Numbered from the stretch's first letter, positions 9,590-18,106 are shown. The stretch is 64,000 nt of DNA from Cupriavidus sp. D39 (GCF_026627925.1 NZ_JAPNLE010000007.1:744001-808000), one strand, 5' to 3'. Notes: generated from the letters alone by a model not told the origin. Program-made: numbers and translations.

Positions 9590-10923
9590 TTGCGCGAACC
9601 TACGCATTTCCGCAGCGTCGCAGCGCGACAGACGCTTCAACCATCGATCGAACTGCCGCGGAATTCGCCCGTCCAAGCCCTGACTACCTGCGGCGGAGAG
9701 CTGCTGGCGGAACTCGAAACGATCTACAAGGACATCCACCAGCACCCAGAACTGTCGATGCAAGAGGTTCGCACCGCCAAGCTCGCGGCCGATTACATCG
9801 AAACGCTGGGCTACGAGGTGACGCGCGCGGTGGGCGTCACAGGCGTCGTTGGCGTGTTGCGCAATGGCGAAGGCCCTACCGCGATGTTGCGTGCCGACAT
9901 GGATGCACTACCCATGGCGGAAAATACCGGCTTGCCCTATGCCAGTATCGTCAAGGCAAGAGATGAAGATGGTGTGTAGGTAGGCGTGGCCCACTCCTGC
10001 GGGCACGACCTGCACGTGACCTGGTTGATGGGGACATCGCGCACTTTTGCAGAGCATCGCGACGCCTGGAAAGGCACTGTCATGCTCGTGTTCCAGCCCG
10101 GCGAGGAAGTGGGCCGGGGTGCAACGAGCATGGTTCAGGATTGGGGGCAGGGGCGCTTCCCCAAGCCGGACATTATCTTGGGGCAGCACGTGATGGTAGG
10201 ACTGAGTGGAACGGTCTGCTACCGCCCAGGTGTCATCCTGTCAGCCGGTGACAGCTTGAAGATCAAACTATTCGGTCGCGGGTCACATGGCTCACAGCCG
10301 CAGACCGCCATCGATCCGGTGATCATGGCCGCCGCCACCACATTGCGCCTGCAAACCATCGTTTCGCGTGAAATCTCGCCGCTGGACAATGCAGTGTTGA
10401 CCATTGGCTCGCTGCAGGCCGGCACCAAGGAAAACATCATTCCTGACGAAGCCACGATCAAGCTCAATATGCGCACCTTCGACGAAGATGTGCGCGAGTA
10501 CATGCTGTCGTCCGTCAAGCGAATTTGCTGCGCTGAGTGCGATGCCTCCAAGGCCGAGCGGCCGCCCGAGTTCACCACCCTCAGCAGTTACCCACTAACC
10601 GAAAACGACGATGCCTCGACCCAGAAGATCGCGGCAGCCGTCAAAGCGCAGTTTGGCGACCAGGCCTATGAGACAGCACCGGCGTCGGCCAGCGAAGACT
10701 TCAGCATCTTCGGGCGTACGTGGAATGTGCCATACGTTTTCTGGTTCATCGGCGGTACCGACCCCAGTGTGTATGCACAGGCCAGAGGGAAAAGCAAATC
10801 AATAAGATACCGAGCAATCATTCGCCCAAGTTCGCGCCGGTCATCCACCCGACGCTGGAAACGGGGCTGCAGGCCATGCTGACGGCGGCGTCTGCGTGGC
10901 TTTGCGGTCATCGAGCGGCATGA
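9590..10923 (+). pseudogene. M20-family amidohydrolase (hippurate hydrolase-like) with a stop codon and a frameshift
   Basis: Homology begins near 9690 (LLAELETIYKDIHQHPELSM) and continues with MLRADMDALPM and then, after a TAG codon at 9977-9979 in the same frame, GVAHSCGHDLHVTW, the metal-binding block of M20 peptidases/amidohydrolases. GEEVGRG and the dimerisation region (GRGSHGSQPQ) follow. Near 10790 the frame slips; the true tail, IPSNHSPKFAPVIHPTLETG, is in the next frame and ends at TGA 10921-10923, which overlaps the ATG of the TRIC gene. Intact enzymes cleave N-acyl amino acids. The real start is lost in the fusion with the SDR fragment; TTG 9590 is only the first possible codon. 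Confidence 0.75.
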
Positions 10924-11546
10924 TGGAACACAGTCTCTTTGTCCTGGTCGACCTGTTCGGTACCTTCGCTTTTGCAGTCAGCGGTGCTCTTGCCGCTGAA
11001 CAGAAGCGCCTCGATCTGTTCGGTGTCGTCGCGATCAGCTATATGACGGCCTGTGGCGGAGGAATCGTTCGGGATCTCTGCCTAGGCTCGTTACCGCCGG
11101 TGGGCATTTCAGATTGGCGGTATCTCGCGACCTCGGTGTTTGCCTCGGCGATGGCAATCTGGGCGCGTCCAATCGTTGACCACCTTAAGCATCCTGTCGT
11201 TTTTTTTGATTCGCTTGGACTGGGCTTCTTTGCGGTCGTTGGTGCACATAAGGCGCTGCTGCTTGGCCACAACATCGAGGTTGCCATCGTTCTCGGCATG
11301 GTGACTGCTGTCGGCGGTGGCGTGGTGAGGGATGTGGTGCTCAATCGCGTACCGATCATCCTGCAGAAGGAAATCTATGCGCTCGCCGCACTGGTTGGCG
11401 CAGCCATACAAGTTCTTGGACAATTCATGGAATGGAGGGTAGCAGTCACGCCTTGGTTTGCGGCGTCGATCTGCTTCGCAATCCGCCTGCTTGCCCTGCG
11501 CTATTCCTGGAGCCTTCCTGTTGTCCATAAGACGGATGTGGCGTAG
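10920..11546 (+). CDS. TRIC-type (YadS/YicG) cation channel family membrane protein
   Basis: 208 residues from ATG 10920. It has the duplicated glycine-rich signature of the family: LFGTFAFAVSGALAA, then GGGIVRDLCLG, and again VVGAHKALLLG, GGGVVRDVVLNRVP. About seven hydrophobic helices are visible. Prokaryotic TRIC proteins form trimeric monovalent-cation channels in the inner membrane; a role in this strain is unknown. The start codon overlaps the stop of the amidohydrolase (ATGA, 10920-10923), which suggests the two were once co-translated. ATG 10923 is an equally possible start. Confidence 0.88.
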   Translation: MMEHSLFVLVDLFGTFAFAVSGALAAEQKRLDLFGVVAISYMTACGGGIVRDLCLGSLPPVGISDWRYLATSVFASAMAIWARPIVDHLKHPVVFFDSLGLGFFAVVGAHKALLLGHNIEVAIVLGMVTAVGGGVVRDVVLNRVPIILQKEIYALAALVGAAIQVLGQFMEWRVAVTPWFAASICFAIRLLALRYSWSLPVVHKTDVA

Positions 11547-11760
11547 TCAGGGCACTGTCAACTTGCCGGTATTGAAGCGGGACGATCTTGCGAGGCACGG
11601 AACAGGAACGAAGCACCCCTAAGAAGAATCTGGCTGTGGCCTAGTCACACCGCTTCTGCAACAGGATGTCCCGTTCGGCGCCGTGCTCGTCGACCGCCCG
11701 CCACTGTGGCCTCGTGAGGCGGCGGTGGCGGACCCGACGGATGAGAGCCCGTTTGATAAT
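11547..11760. other. intergenic, nothing recognised
   Basis: No gene, clear hairpin terminator or promoter is seen between the TRIC gene and the IS5-family fragment. Confidence 0.4.
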
Positions 11761-11849
11761 TCAAGGATGGGCGATTCTGCGTAGCAGCAGCCTGCCCATT
11801 GCTATATAGACCATGGCCTCGGACACATCAGAACGCCGCTCGTAGTCCC
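11761..11849 (-). pseudogene. C-terminal end of an IS5-family transposase
   Basis: The minus strand encodes DYERRSDVSEAMVYIAMGRL, LLRRIAHP and a stop at 11761-11763. This is the conserved tail of IS5-group (IS427-like) transposases, which normally reads RDYERRxDxSExMIYxAM. The fragment starts exactly where the 31-bp transposon-end relic begins (11850), so that element, or its excision, seems to have cut the IS. Confidence 0.65.
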
Positions 11850-11880
11850 TGTTGAGGACCGTTAATTCTGGTTCTCAACA
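11850..11880. repeat. 31-bp relic of two facing transposon tips
   Basis: The segment begins TGTTGAGGACCGTTAATTCT and ends GGTTCTCAACA, so both edges carry the TGTTGAG/CTCAACA tip. The first 22 bases match the right tip of the element ending at 1302. It lies in the coding sequence of an IS5-type transposase. It may be what remains after loss of everything between two ends. Confidence 0.5.
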
Positions 11881-12067
11881 CCTGGATCGAGATGCGCGCG
11901 GAGGTTCTCCGATAGCCTCAGTACGCAATGCTCGCACTTTCTGCCGGATTTGCCCTCCCTGTTTTTTTGGCTACTCCCTTGAGGTGAACGAAGCCCATCT
12001 TGGTCTCCTTCCGAATGCCATGAAGGCGCTGTTCCACCCACGAGCCAAGCCATTTCCGCAGGCGTGC
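11881..12067 (-). other. intergenic with a 26-codon reading frame
   Basis: A short minus-strand frame (11998-11918) starts MGFVHLKGVAKKTGRANPAE and is preceded by GGAAGGAGACCAAG, a good ribosome binding site. I do not recognise the peptide; it could be the start of a truncated gene. Nothing else is seen here. Confidence 0.3.
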
Positions 12068-13192
12068 CTACCCGGATAGGTCGTTCAACTCATAGCTGGT
12101 GCTGCGCCCGCCCGCATCCGATTTCCGCAATACGCCACGCGCGAGCAACTCAGTGATGTCGCGCAGCGCGGTGTCTGGCGAGCATTTGGCGATCGCCGCC
12201 CACTTGGAGCTGGTGAGCTTGCCTTCGAAGCCATCGAGCAGTCGGTTGAGCAGTTTCACTTGCCGCTCGTTCAGTGGCGTGGTCGCCCAGCGCTGCCAGA
12301 ACCGGGTCTTGACCAGCACAGCATCAAGGGTGTCCTGCGCCTGATCGACGGCGCGATGCAGCGTATCGAGGAACCAGGCCAGCCAATTGGTGACATCCAT
12401 CGACCGCTTCTGGGTCCGCTCCAGGATATCGTAGTAGGCCTGGCGCTCCCGCTGGATCTGCGCCGACAGGCTGTAGAAACGCTGCGGGCTGCCATCGGCG
12501 CGCGCCAGCAGCAGGTCGCCGATCGCACGGGCTATACGGCCGTTGCCGTCGTCAAACGGATGCAAGGTGACGAGCCACAAATGGCCGAGGCCTGCCTTGA
12601 GCAGAGGCGGATCGTTCGACGCACCATTGACCCAGTCGAGAAATCGGCTCGTTTCAGCTTCCAGGCGATTGGCTGGCGGCGCTTCGAAATGCACACGTTG
12701 TCGGCCGATGGGGCCGGACACCACCTGCATCGGACCGCTGATGTCGTCACGCCAGCCTCCAATCTTGATCCGGGCAAGGCCGGAGTAGCCGGTGGGAAAC
12801 AGCGCGGCATGCCAGCCAAACAATCGCTCCCGGGTGACCGGTGCAAGGCAATTGGTGGTCGCGTCGAGTACCATTTCAACCACGCCTTCGACGTGACGAT
12901 CGACCGGGGCTAGTGCGCCGATGTCCACGCCCAAGCGGCGGGCGATGGACGAACGCACGGATGCGACGCTGAGCTGTTCGCCCTCGATCTCGCTGGTCTT
13001 TACCACATCCTCGGTGAGCGCCGCAAGACTCGCCTGATCGCGCAGAGCCATGCCAACATCAGCCAAGCGCCCCATCAGCAGTCCTTGGGCGCGACTAACC
13101 TCGGCCATAGGCACTGCCAGGGCCGCCAGATCGTAGTGCCAGCTTGGCCAGTCACTGGCCTGCCAGATGTATGTGTAATCTCCGCTTTCCAT
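12068..13192 (-). CDS. Fic-family AMPylase-type protein with its own inhibitory motif
   Basis: 374 residues. The Fic core HPFDDGNGRIAR (about residues 211-222) contains the catalytic His, the Asp/Glu-type acidic residue and the GNGR phosphate-binding loop, so it should be able to transfer AMP (or another nucleotide part) to target hydroxyls. An N-terminal TSEIEGE (about 65-71) fits the [S/T]xxxE[G/N] autoinhibitory helix of class II Fic proteins. The C-terminus (about 300-374) looks like a winged helix (KWAAIAKCSPDTALRDITEL). The ATG lies inside a perfect hairpin and exactly where transcription from the only good promoter should start, so the mRNA is probably leaderless. Target unknown. Confidence 0.9.
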   Translation of the reverse strand: MESGDYTYIWQASDWPSWHYDLAALAVPMAEVSRAQGLLMGRLADVGMALRDQASLAALTEDVVKTSEIEGEQLSVASVRSSIARRLGVDIGALAPVDRHVEGVVEMVLDATTNCLAPVTRERLFGWHAALFPTGYSGLARIKIGGWRDDISGPMQVVSGPIGRQRVHFEAPPANRLEAETSRFLDWVNGASNDPPLLKAGLGHLWLVTLHPFDDGNGRIARAIGDLLLARADGSPQRFYSLSAQIQRERQAYYDILERTQKRSMDVTNWLAWFLDTLHRAVDQAQDTLDAVLVKTRFWQRWATTPLNERQVKLLNRLLDGFEGKLTSSKWAAIAKCSPDTALRDITELLARGVLRKSDAGGRSTSYELNDLSG

Positions 13193-13227
13193 GCGGAGAT
13201 TATGATCTACTTTCTCCGCAGACGCAA
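13177..13227 (-). promoter_or_regulatory. leaderless-type promoter and palindrome of the Fic gene
   Basis: On the minus strand TTGCGT (13227-13222), a 17-bp spacer and CATAAT (13204-13199) precede the ATG (13192) by only six bases, so the start of transcription should coincide with the A of ATG. A perfect inverted repeat, AATCTCCGC (13177-13185) / GCGGAGATT (13193-13201), brackets the start codon. A third GCGGAGA copy lies in the spacer (about 13213-13219). The repeats may be an operator for the protein's own winged-helix domain (inference). Confidence 0.6.
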
Positions 13228-13447
13228 GTTATTCGCCGCACCTGGTGCGGTGATAGTCCTTGATATTCACTGCAAGAAGGCAACGCTGGCTGGTCGTGCT
13301 TGAAGGCCCTTCCGTTCGGCCCTCACTCCGCGGCGCTCCTCTGGCAGGTGGCCTGTGCTGCCAAACCCCTGTTTAGGGTTGGGGGAATCCTGGCGATTAA
13401 TTGCATTTTGACGATCAAGGGATGCTCGCCAGGGACAGTGCACCAGC

Positions 13448-13500
13448 TGTTGCAGATCGCTAATTCTGCGAATGGTGCGCACTAATACTGCGAACGTGGC
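13448..13500 (+). repeat. left tip of a Tn7/Tn5053-like element with two internal motifs
   Basis: It starts TGTTGCAGATCGCTAATTCT and contains two related blocks, CTAATTCTGCGAATGG and CTAATACTGCGAACGTGG, about 22 bp apart. The first 13 bases equal the tip at 822, and the tip at 306 in reverse. The decayed tniQ and tniB genes lie immediately to the right, showing which gene set belongs to this tip. Confidence 0.6.
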
Positions 13501-13996
13501 GTGCCAAGGAGGCTTCGGAACGACTCGCGATCCCCCGCGCGTACTGTTTCCCTACCCAACGGATCACTGCATTGAGATTTTTGAGCTGGTGTAATCTGAA
13601 CGATGAGATGGCCTGGAGGCGGTGATCGTGAATTTCACAGACAGTTGCCGCCGGATTCAGCCACTCACGTTTCCCAGCGAGGCGAAAAGACATCGAGGGG
13701 ATTCAGAGCGAGGCACTCGAAGCAGAATGAAAGGCCGCGCCGGTCGGACACCCACGCTGCTGGTGTTTGGATCGCCATGTTAACGTGAGTCAGAGCGCTG
13801 CGAGACGGGCAAGCACCAGCTCATCAACCGGCGGAAACAGCAGCCATCCACAGCGGGGCAAGTAGGGGAATGCCTCAAGCTGCCCACTTGCCCATAGCTG
13901 GGGGACGCTGATTCGATACGTGGCTGCCAAGCGCCCCAGCCAGCCGCCAAAGGCCTCGTCGTCAAACGGACGTGGCGCCACCGGCCAAGGTCTCAC
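13460..13996 (-). pseudogene. tniQ: tniQ-like transposition gene, broken and shortened
   Basis: From a GTG at 13996 the frame reads RPWPVAPRPFDDEAFGGWLG, the start of TniQ/TnsD-type target-selection proteins. It stops at 13790, then continues in the next frame (SFCFECLALNPLDVFSPRWE) and, after another slip near 13650, with REWLNPAATVCEIHDHRLQA. Both slips are single bases in short runs. The product ends about 30 bp from the transposon tip, far short of a full TniQ. The GTG lies four bases after the tniB-like stop, as in tniABQ operons. TniQ normally directs the transposase complex to its target site. Confidence 0.6.
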
Positions 13997-14000
13997 AGGC

Positions 14001-14214
14001 TCAGCACAGGAGACCTCGCGCTGCATTCTCGATGTGGCCAAGTTCGATCACCTCTCTGCCGTCGCGAATGGCGAGTTCAGTCGCGACATTGAGCACCCGC
14101 GATACCTCCCCGGTTAGTCCGCCGCTCGCCGCCAGAATCGCCTGAACCATCTCTTGCCGCGCCAGGTTCGACGGCCGTCGAAGGGGCAGAATTCGTTCAA
14201 AGGCAGCAAGGAGG
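14001..14214 (-). pseudogene. tniB: C-terminal fragment of a TniB/TnsC-like AAA ATPase
   Basis: The minus strand reads LLAAFERILPLRRPSNLARQ, AILAASGGLTGEVSRVLNVA, TELAIRDGREVIELGHIENA and ARGLLC, then TGA at 14003-14001. This is the helical lid/C-terminus of TniB-type NTP-binding transposition proteins. The Walker A part is missing because the sequence is cut near 14230, just before the IS3-family insertion. It lies directly upstream of the tniQ relic. Confidence 0.55.
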
Positions 14215-14277
14215 CATCGGCGGCGGATTTCAAGCTAGTTGACGCCTAAAATTTTTACTTTAAGCGGCAAGTTTTGA

Positions 14278-15852
14278 CTCAACATTAGACATGCGAATGG
14301 CTGCCTCACCGGCTGCGACGGTGGTCGTCAACGAGGCGATTTGGCAATGGAAACAGCGATGAGACGCCGTCAGAAGCGCGCGCGGGCAATCCTACGAGGT
14401 CGGTCGCGTGTCGTTGCGTGGCGTTGGCCACTGGAATTTCTGGGACTTGCGATTCAGGCCGTCGCGAAACGCAAGTCCGGTAAATTCCATGCGCAGCCAC
14501 TGCGTGACCAGACCGGCCGTGACGGGCTGATTCATGCGCCATGGTGCGACCGCGTTCATCGGGAAGGTCTCGACAAGCACCAGACTCAGCAGTTGGTTCA
14601 AAGTCCAGGCCATCGAGCGAATTTGCATCCACAACTCCAGCACGGTGCGCGATTGCTGCCAGAGATTGCTCACGCCGAACCAGCGCTTGAGATTGTGAAA
14701 CAGCGGTTCTATGCCCCAGCGGCGCGCGTACAACTGCACGATCTCCTGGGCGCTCAAGTCCGTTTCGCTCGCGAGCAGCAGACGGGGCTTGGTCCAGGCC
14801 TGTTTCTTCGCATCGAAGAACTGGCACCAGACGGCACGCACCAACGCGCCCTTGAGGAAGCGCGCGCGGGCCTCGGCAGAGCGCAGGCGAACCTGCTGGT
14901 CTTTGCCATAGAGCGGCATGCGCAGTTCGATCGCGGGCAGTGCTTCGATGGCCTCGGCGTTCAGGCGCTCGCCATAGATGCGCTTGCGACCACGTCTGGG
15001 TGTGGTTGGCGGTGGCGGCACGAGAAACAGCGCGGTGTCGATGCGCGCCTGTCCAATCACGTGCATTTGTCTGCGCAGCAAAGGCAATACCAGGCGGGCG
15101 CGCATGAACCACGAATCGAACAGTACGCGCACCGGCTTGTTGGCCACGCCCGCCAGAGAGCGGACCAGCACCAGCGCGATTTTCAGCTTGTTGCGGTTGC
15201 CGGTGTTTGGCACCAGCCGCGAGAGAATTGGCAGCACCAGGTTGACCCCGCCGTTGCCCAGCGCGCTCACGCCCAGCGTAACCCAGCACTGGGCCCGTAT
15301 GAATTGCGGCCGATTGATCTTGCGGCTGTGGTCGTGGCGATACGCGCAACCGGGCGCCTGCTCCGAGGAGCGCGGCACCAGTGTATCGTCGATGACCAGT
15401 GTCAGCACATCGCATGGCAGCACTGTGAGCACCAGCAAGAACAATTGGCGGGCCAAACGCACGGTGCGCAAGCTGCCGCGCCCGAGAAGCTTGTAGTAGG
15501 TCGTCCAGTGCCTGCGTCGCGCGATGGCGCTGATAGCGCGCGTCACCCAGCCTTCTGGCGAAACCATACAGCCGCACAGCAGCTCGACAAAGCTCCCGCG
15601 AGAGCGAATTGGCACGGCCAGAAGCAGAAGGTTGATCCATTCGGACAGACACAGTCGTACACGGTTGGACAAAGACATGGGCAATCGCAAGAGGACCGAA
15701 AACGATCCTCATTGGCCGCCGCGCTGCTTGCGCTAAAACCCGCGCAAGCAGCGCGGCGGCCACACGATCATTGCCCCATGTCAAGCATTTTTCGATTTCT
15801 TGAATCCGTTTCCAACCCGCTCGTTGAGCGGGCCTGAATGTCTAAAGTTGAG
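14278..15852. mobile_element. complete IS4-family insertion sequence, 1575 bp
   Basis: The tips CTCAACATTAGACAT (14278) and, inverted, CTCAACTTTAGACAT (15852) match at 14 of 15 positions. The 9-bp direct repeat AAGTTTTGA flanks the element (14269-14277 and 15853-15861). Removing the element and one repeat restores the 3' end of the IS3-family element, so it is a secondary insertion. It carries one intact transposase gene. Confidence 0.88.
14392..15690 (-). CDS. IS4-family DDE transposase
   Basis: 432 residues. Catalytic blocks: VLTLVIDDTLVPRSS (first Asp, about residue 95-110), VRVLFDSWFMRA (second Asp, about 187-198) and LYARRWGIEPLFHNLKRWFG, which fits the Y-x2-R-x3-E-x6-K signature of IS4 transposases. 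The frame is unbroken and the element has matching tips and a fresh-looking target repeat, so it may still be active. It catalyses cut-and-paste movement of the element. Confidence 0.9.
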   Translation of the reverse strand: MRLPMSLSNRVRLCLSEWINLLLLAVPIRSRGSFVELLCGCMVSPEGWVTRAISAIARRRHWTTYYKLLGRGSLRTVRLARQLFLLVLTVLPCDVLTLVIDDTLVPRSSEQAPGCAYRHDHSRKINRPQFIRAQCWVTLGVSALGNGGVNLVLPILSRLVPNTGNRNKLKIALVLVRSLAGVANKPVRVLFDSWFMRARLVLPLLRRQMHVIGQARIDTALFLVPPPPTTPRRGRKRIYGERLNAEAIEALPAIELRMPLYGKDQQVRLRSAEARARFLKGALVRAVWCQFFDAKKQAWTKPRLLLASETDLSAQEIVQLYARRWGIEPLFHNLKRWFGVSNLWQQSRTVLELWMQIRSMAWTLNQLLSLVLVETFPMNAVAPWRMNQPVTAGLVTQWLRMEFTGLAFRDGLNRKSQKFQWPTPRNDTRPTS

Positions 15853-15861
15853 AAGTTTTGA

Positions 15862-16548
15862 GTTTAAGCCCTCCAATGGTTGGCGTCGCTGTTCGGTGGC
15901 GTGGTGATCGGGGTTGAGATGGACGACGAGGACCGGCTGCCAGTTACGAATCGGGCCGCTCCAGCGATGCGGGTGCCGTGCTTTTGCAGCTTCGTAGACA
16001 GCAGCGCGTTGGATGAGCAGCGCAGTGTCCAGGCCGGCATGTCGCTCCGCGGGCGTGACGAAGTTGATTGCGCTATGACGATGCTCGTGGTTGTACCACT
16101 GTACAAATGTGTCGACCCAATGCCGGGCGGCGAACACAGTGGCGAACGGCCGACATGGATGGGTGGGCCGGTATTTCATCGTTCTAAAGAGCGATTCCGA
16201 GAACGGGTTGTCGTTGCTGACCGCGGGGCGGCTGAACGAGGGCGCGACGCCCAGCGCTTGCAGAGTAGCGAGCATCGTGGCCCCCTTCATTGGGCTGCCG
16301 TTGAGATGACCGAATTCGGCCGAGTTGGCCACTGCCAACACGCGCTGGCGCTCCAGGGCGCTGAGTCGGTTTTTAGGCAGTTGCACGCGCATAGACCGCT
16401 GATCGCCTCGTTGCGTATCGCGCCGCCAGCGTTGCAAGGTGCTCTCACTTAGATTGATCGCGGTACAAGCCCGATCCTGCCGTGCCCCCATCGTCATGGC
16501 CTCTTCCAGCAAACCAATGATCTGATTGCGCTCTGTCAGGGCGGTCAT
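15862..16548 (-). pseudogene. IS3-family orfB transposase with a large internal deletion
   Basis: The frame starts MTALTERNQIIGLLEEAMTM and keeps the N-terminal region up to VANSAEFGHL, then jumps to NGSPMKGATMLATLQALGVA, SFSRPAVSNDNPFSESLFRT and HWVDTFVQWYNHEHRHSAI. The stretch between EFGHL and NGSP, which carries the first Asp of the DDE core, is gone (join near 16300). The C-terminal part with the last Glu is preserved. Past 15861 the reading is IS4 sequence, because the IS4 element interrupts its 3' end. The ATG overlaps the end of the shifted orfA frame (ATGA). Confidence 0.8.
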
Positions 16549-17035
16549 CTGACCTCGTCCTCCCAGAGCGCTCGGAACTTTTTTGCAGCACCAGCAATGC
16601 CGCCGCCTCCGCTAAGGCGCGGTCTTTGCGCTGCAGCGCTCGCTTGAGCTGCTCTACTTCTTCTTTCAGCCCACGCAACTCCGGACCGGCACCGGTCGCG
16701 ACACCTTTGCCATGGAGACAAAACGCGGCTTTCCACTCCGCCAGGTGATGGGCAAACAAGCCTTTTTCCCGGCACCATGCATGCAAAGCTTCCTCCGACA
16801 GACCGTGCGTCTCCTGCAGCGCCAGCAATTGCTCTTCCGCCCGCCACTCCTGCGGGCGTCTCTCATGCTGCGCTAGCGCGCCAACCTGGCCTGCCGGTTT
16901 CTTTTTCATCCAGTTCTTTAAGGTGTGATAGCTGACATTCAGATCTTCCGCCACGGCATGTACTGTCCGCTCTCCGCGGGAATACGCCTTGACCCGCGCT
17001 TGCTCTATGAATGCCGAAGAATACTTTGCTTTCAT
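16545..17035 (-). pseudogene. IS3-family orfA, ending disturbed at an A run
   Basis: It starts MKAKYSSAFIEQARVKAYSR with a helix-turn-helix (YHTLKNWMKKK) and a leucine-zipper-like end (ELRGLKEEVEQLKRALQRKD). At 16579-16584 there are six A on the coding strand; a seventh would give the usual ending LLVLQKKFRALWEDE and a stop overlapping orfB. As it stands the frame runs past orfB's start for about 30 extra residues. Such A runs are also sites of programmed -1 frameshifting in IS3 elements, so the shift may be functional. Confidence 0.7.
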
Positions 17036-17084
17036 CTATGCCTCTATCTTTCTCTTGAAAGGAATTTAGAGGCGTCAACTAGTC

Positions 17085-17267
17085 TGCCACGGGGGTATGC
17101 GCCCGCTCTCGCTCCGTGACAATTCTCACCGCCATGCTCAAGTCCGCGGTCTTACGCACCCGAGGCGATCTATTGAGCGGAGCAACCGGCTTGGCGGAAT
17201 CAGTAGACGGGCGCGGTATCCACACTTTCGCTGGAGGTGACAGCGCAGCGGTGATGACTTTGCTCAT
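17085..17267 (-). pseudogene. 5' relic of a BKACE gene
   Basis: The frame starts MSKVITAALSPPAKVW and its first codons and upstream DNA (about 17240-17300) match the beginning and leader of the BKACE gene at 47398 (MSKVIITCAVTG; leader ATGAATCAGG). Homology fades within about 20 codons and the rest of the gene was lost at the point where the IS3-family element now sits. This makes the gene order here (BKACE, SDR, MFS, tautomerase) parallel to the second cluster at 46.5-48.1 kb. Confidence 0.45.
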
Positions 17268-17322
17268 GATGGGAATCAGGAATCTGCATCAGGTGGCCAG
17301 CTCCGCCCAACTGCTGCGATAT

Positions 17323-18075
17323 TCAGATCTGAGCCTTACCACCGTCGACGAATAGTTCAATGCCGTTGACAAAGCTTGAATCGTTGGAGGCAAGAAAGAC
17401 CGTCGCCTTGGCAATTTCGTCCGGATCGCCGACGCGGCCCATTGGGATCTGCGAGGCCAGAGCGTCGAGTACTCCCTGCTGCGGTGCGGCGTCGGGCCCG
17501 GCCAGGTTAAACAAGCCTGGCGTCTTGGTGGGTCCGGGGCTGAGCGTGTTGACCCGGATACCGCGACCCTTGAAATCGAGAATCCAGTTGCGGGCGAATG
17601 AGCGTACTGCGGTCTTTGAGGCGGCATAGACACTGAATGCCTTGGTGCCGCCACTGGCGGCGGTGGAGCCAGTCAAGATGACTGATGCACCGTCCGCTAG
17701 CAATGGTAGAGCCTTCTGTACAGTAAACAGTACGCCCTTGACGTTACGGCCAAAGATGTCGTCATACTGATCCTCGGTAATATTCCCGAGCGGCATCAGC
17801 GAGCCGCCGCCGGCGTTGACGAACAGTACGTCGATCCGACCCTTTTCCGATTTCACCCGATCAAACAGCGTGTCCAGTTCGGCCATGTTCAATGAGTCGA
17901 CCCGGATGCCGGTAGCGTTACCGATCGCGGACACCGCGGCGTCGAGTTCGACCTGTCGGCGACCGGTGACAATGACATGCGCCCCTTCGCTAGCAAACCG
18001 CTTAGCGGTAGCGAGCCCGATACCGGTGGATCCACCGGTAACGATTGCGATCTTGCCTTCAAGTTTGCGGGACAT
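17323..18075 (-). CDS. classical short-chain dehydrogenase/reductase
   Basis: 250 residues from ATG 18075. It has TGGSTGIGLATA (nucleotide binding), NAGG, the catalytic Ser in VILTGSTAASGG, and YAASK (Tyr/Lys), then the usual LSPGPTKTPG loop and a C-terminal FVNGIELFVDGGKAQI. It should oxidise or reduce an alcohol/ketone with NAD(P). It lies downstream of the MFS carrier in the same direction with about 140 bp between, so it probably belongs to the same catabolic operon. This start has the SDR homology; a longer in-frame start exists at 18219 but that leader contains a scrap of tautomerase sequence. Confidence 0.9.
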   Translation of the reverse strand: MSRKLEGKIAIVTGGSTGIGLATAKRFASEGAHVIVTGRRQVELDAAVSAIGNATGIRVDSLNMAELDTLFDRVKSEKGRIDVLFVNAGGGSLMPLGNITEDQYDDIFGRNVKGVLFTVQKALPLLADGASVILTGSTAASGGTKAFSVYAASKTAVRSFARNWILDFKGRGIRVNTLSPGPTKTPGLFNLAGPDAAPQQGVLDALASQIPMGRVGDPDEIAKATVFLASNDSSFVNGIELFVDGGKAQI

Positions 18076-18106
18076 GGAAGTTTCCTTGGTTGGTTGTGAG
18101 TCGGAG

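Larger units (their letters stand above)
14239..17078. mobile_element. IS3-family element, itself interrupted by an IS4-family element
   Basis: The outer tips TTGACGCCTAAA (14239) and, inverted, TTTAGAGGCGTCAA (17078) form imperfect inverted repeats. CTAG flanks both sides (14235-14238 and 17079-17082), a 4-bp target repeat. It holds orfA and orfB on the minus strand, but orfB has lost its middle, so the copy cannot transpose by itself. It separates the tniB relic from a BKACE relic that must have been adjacent before the insertion. Confidence 0.8.

Noticed and set aside
14341..15837. A 498-codon open frame on the plus strand opposite the IS4 transposase, and a second long one on the minus strand in another frame
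   Set aside because: Both lie over the real transposase frame; their products are Arg/Gln/His-rich with no domain, as expected from GC-rich codon shadows.
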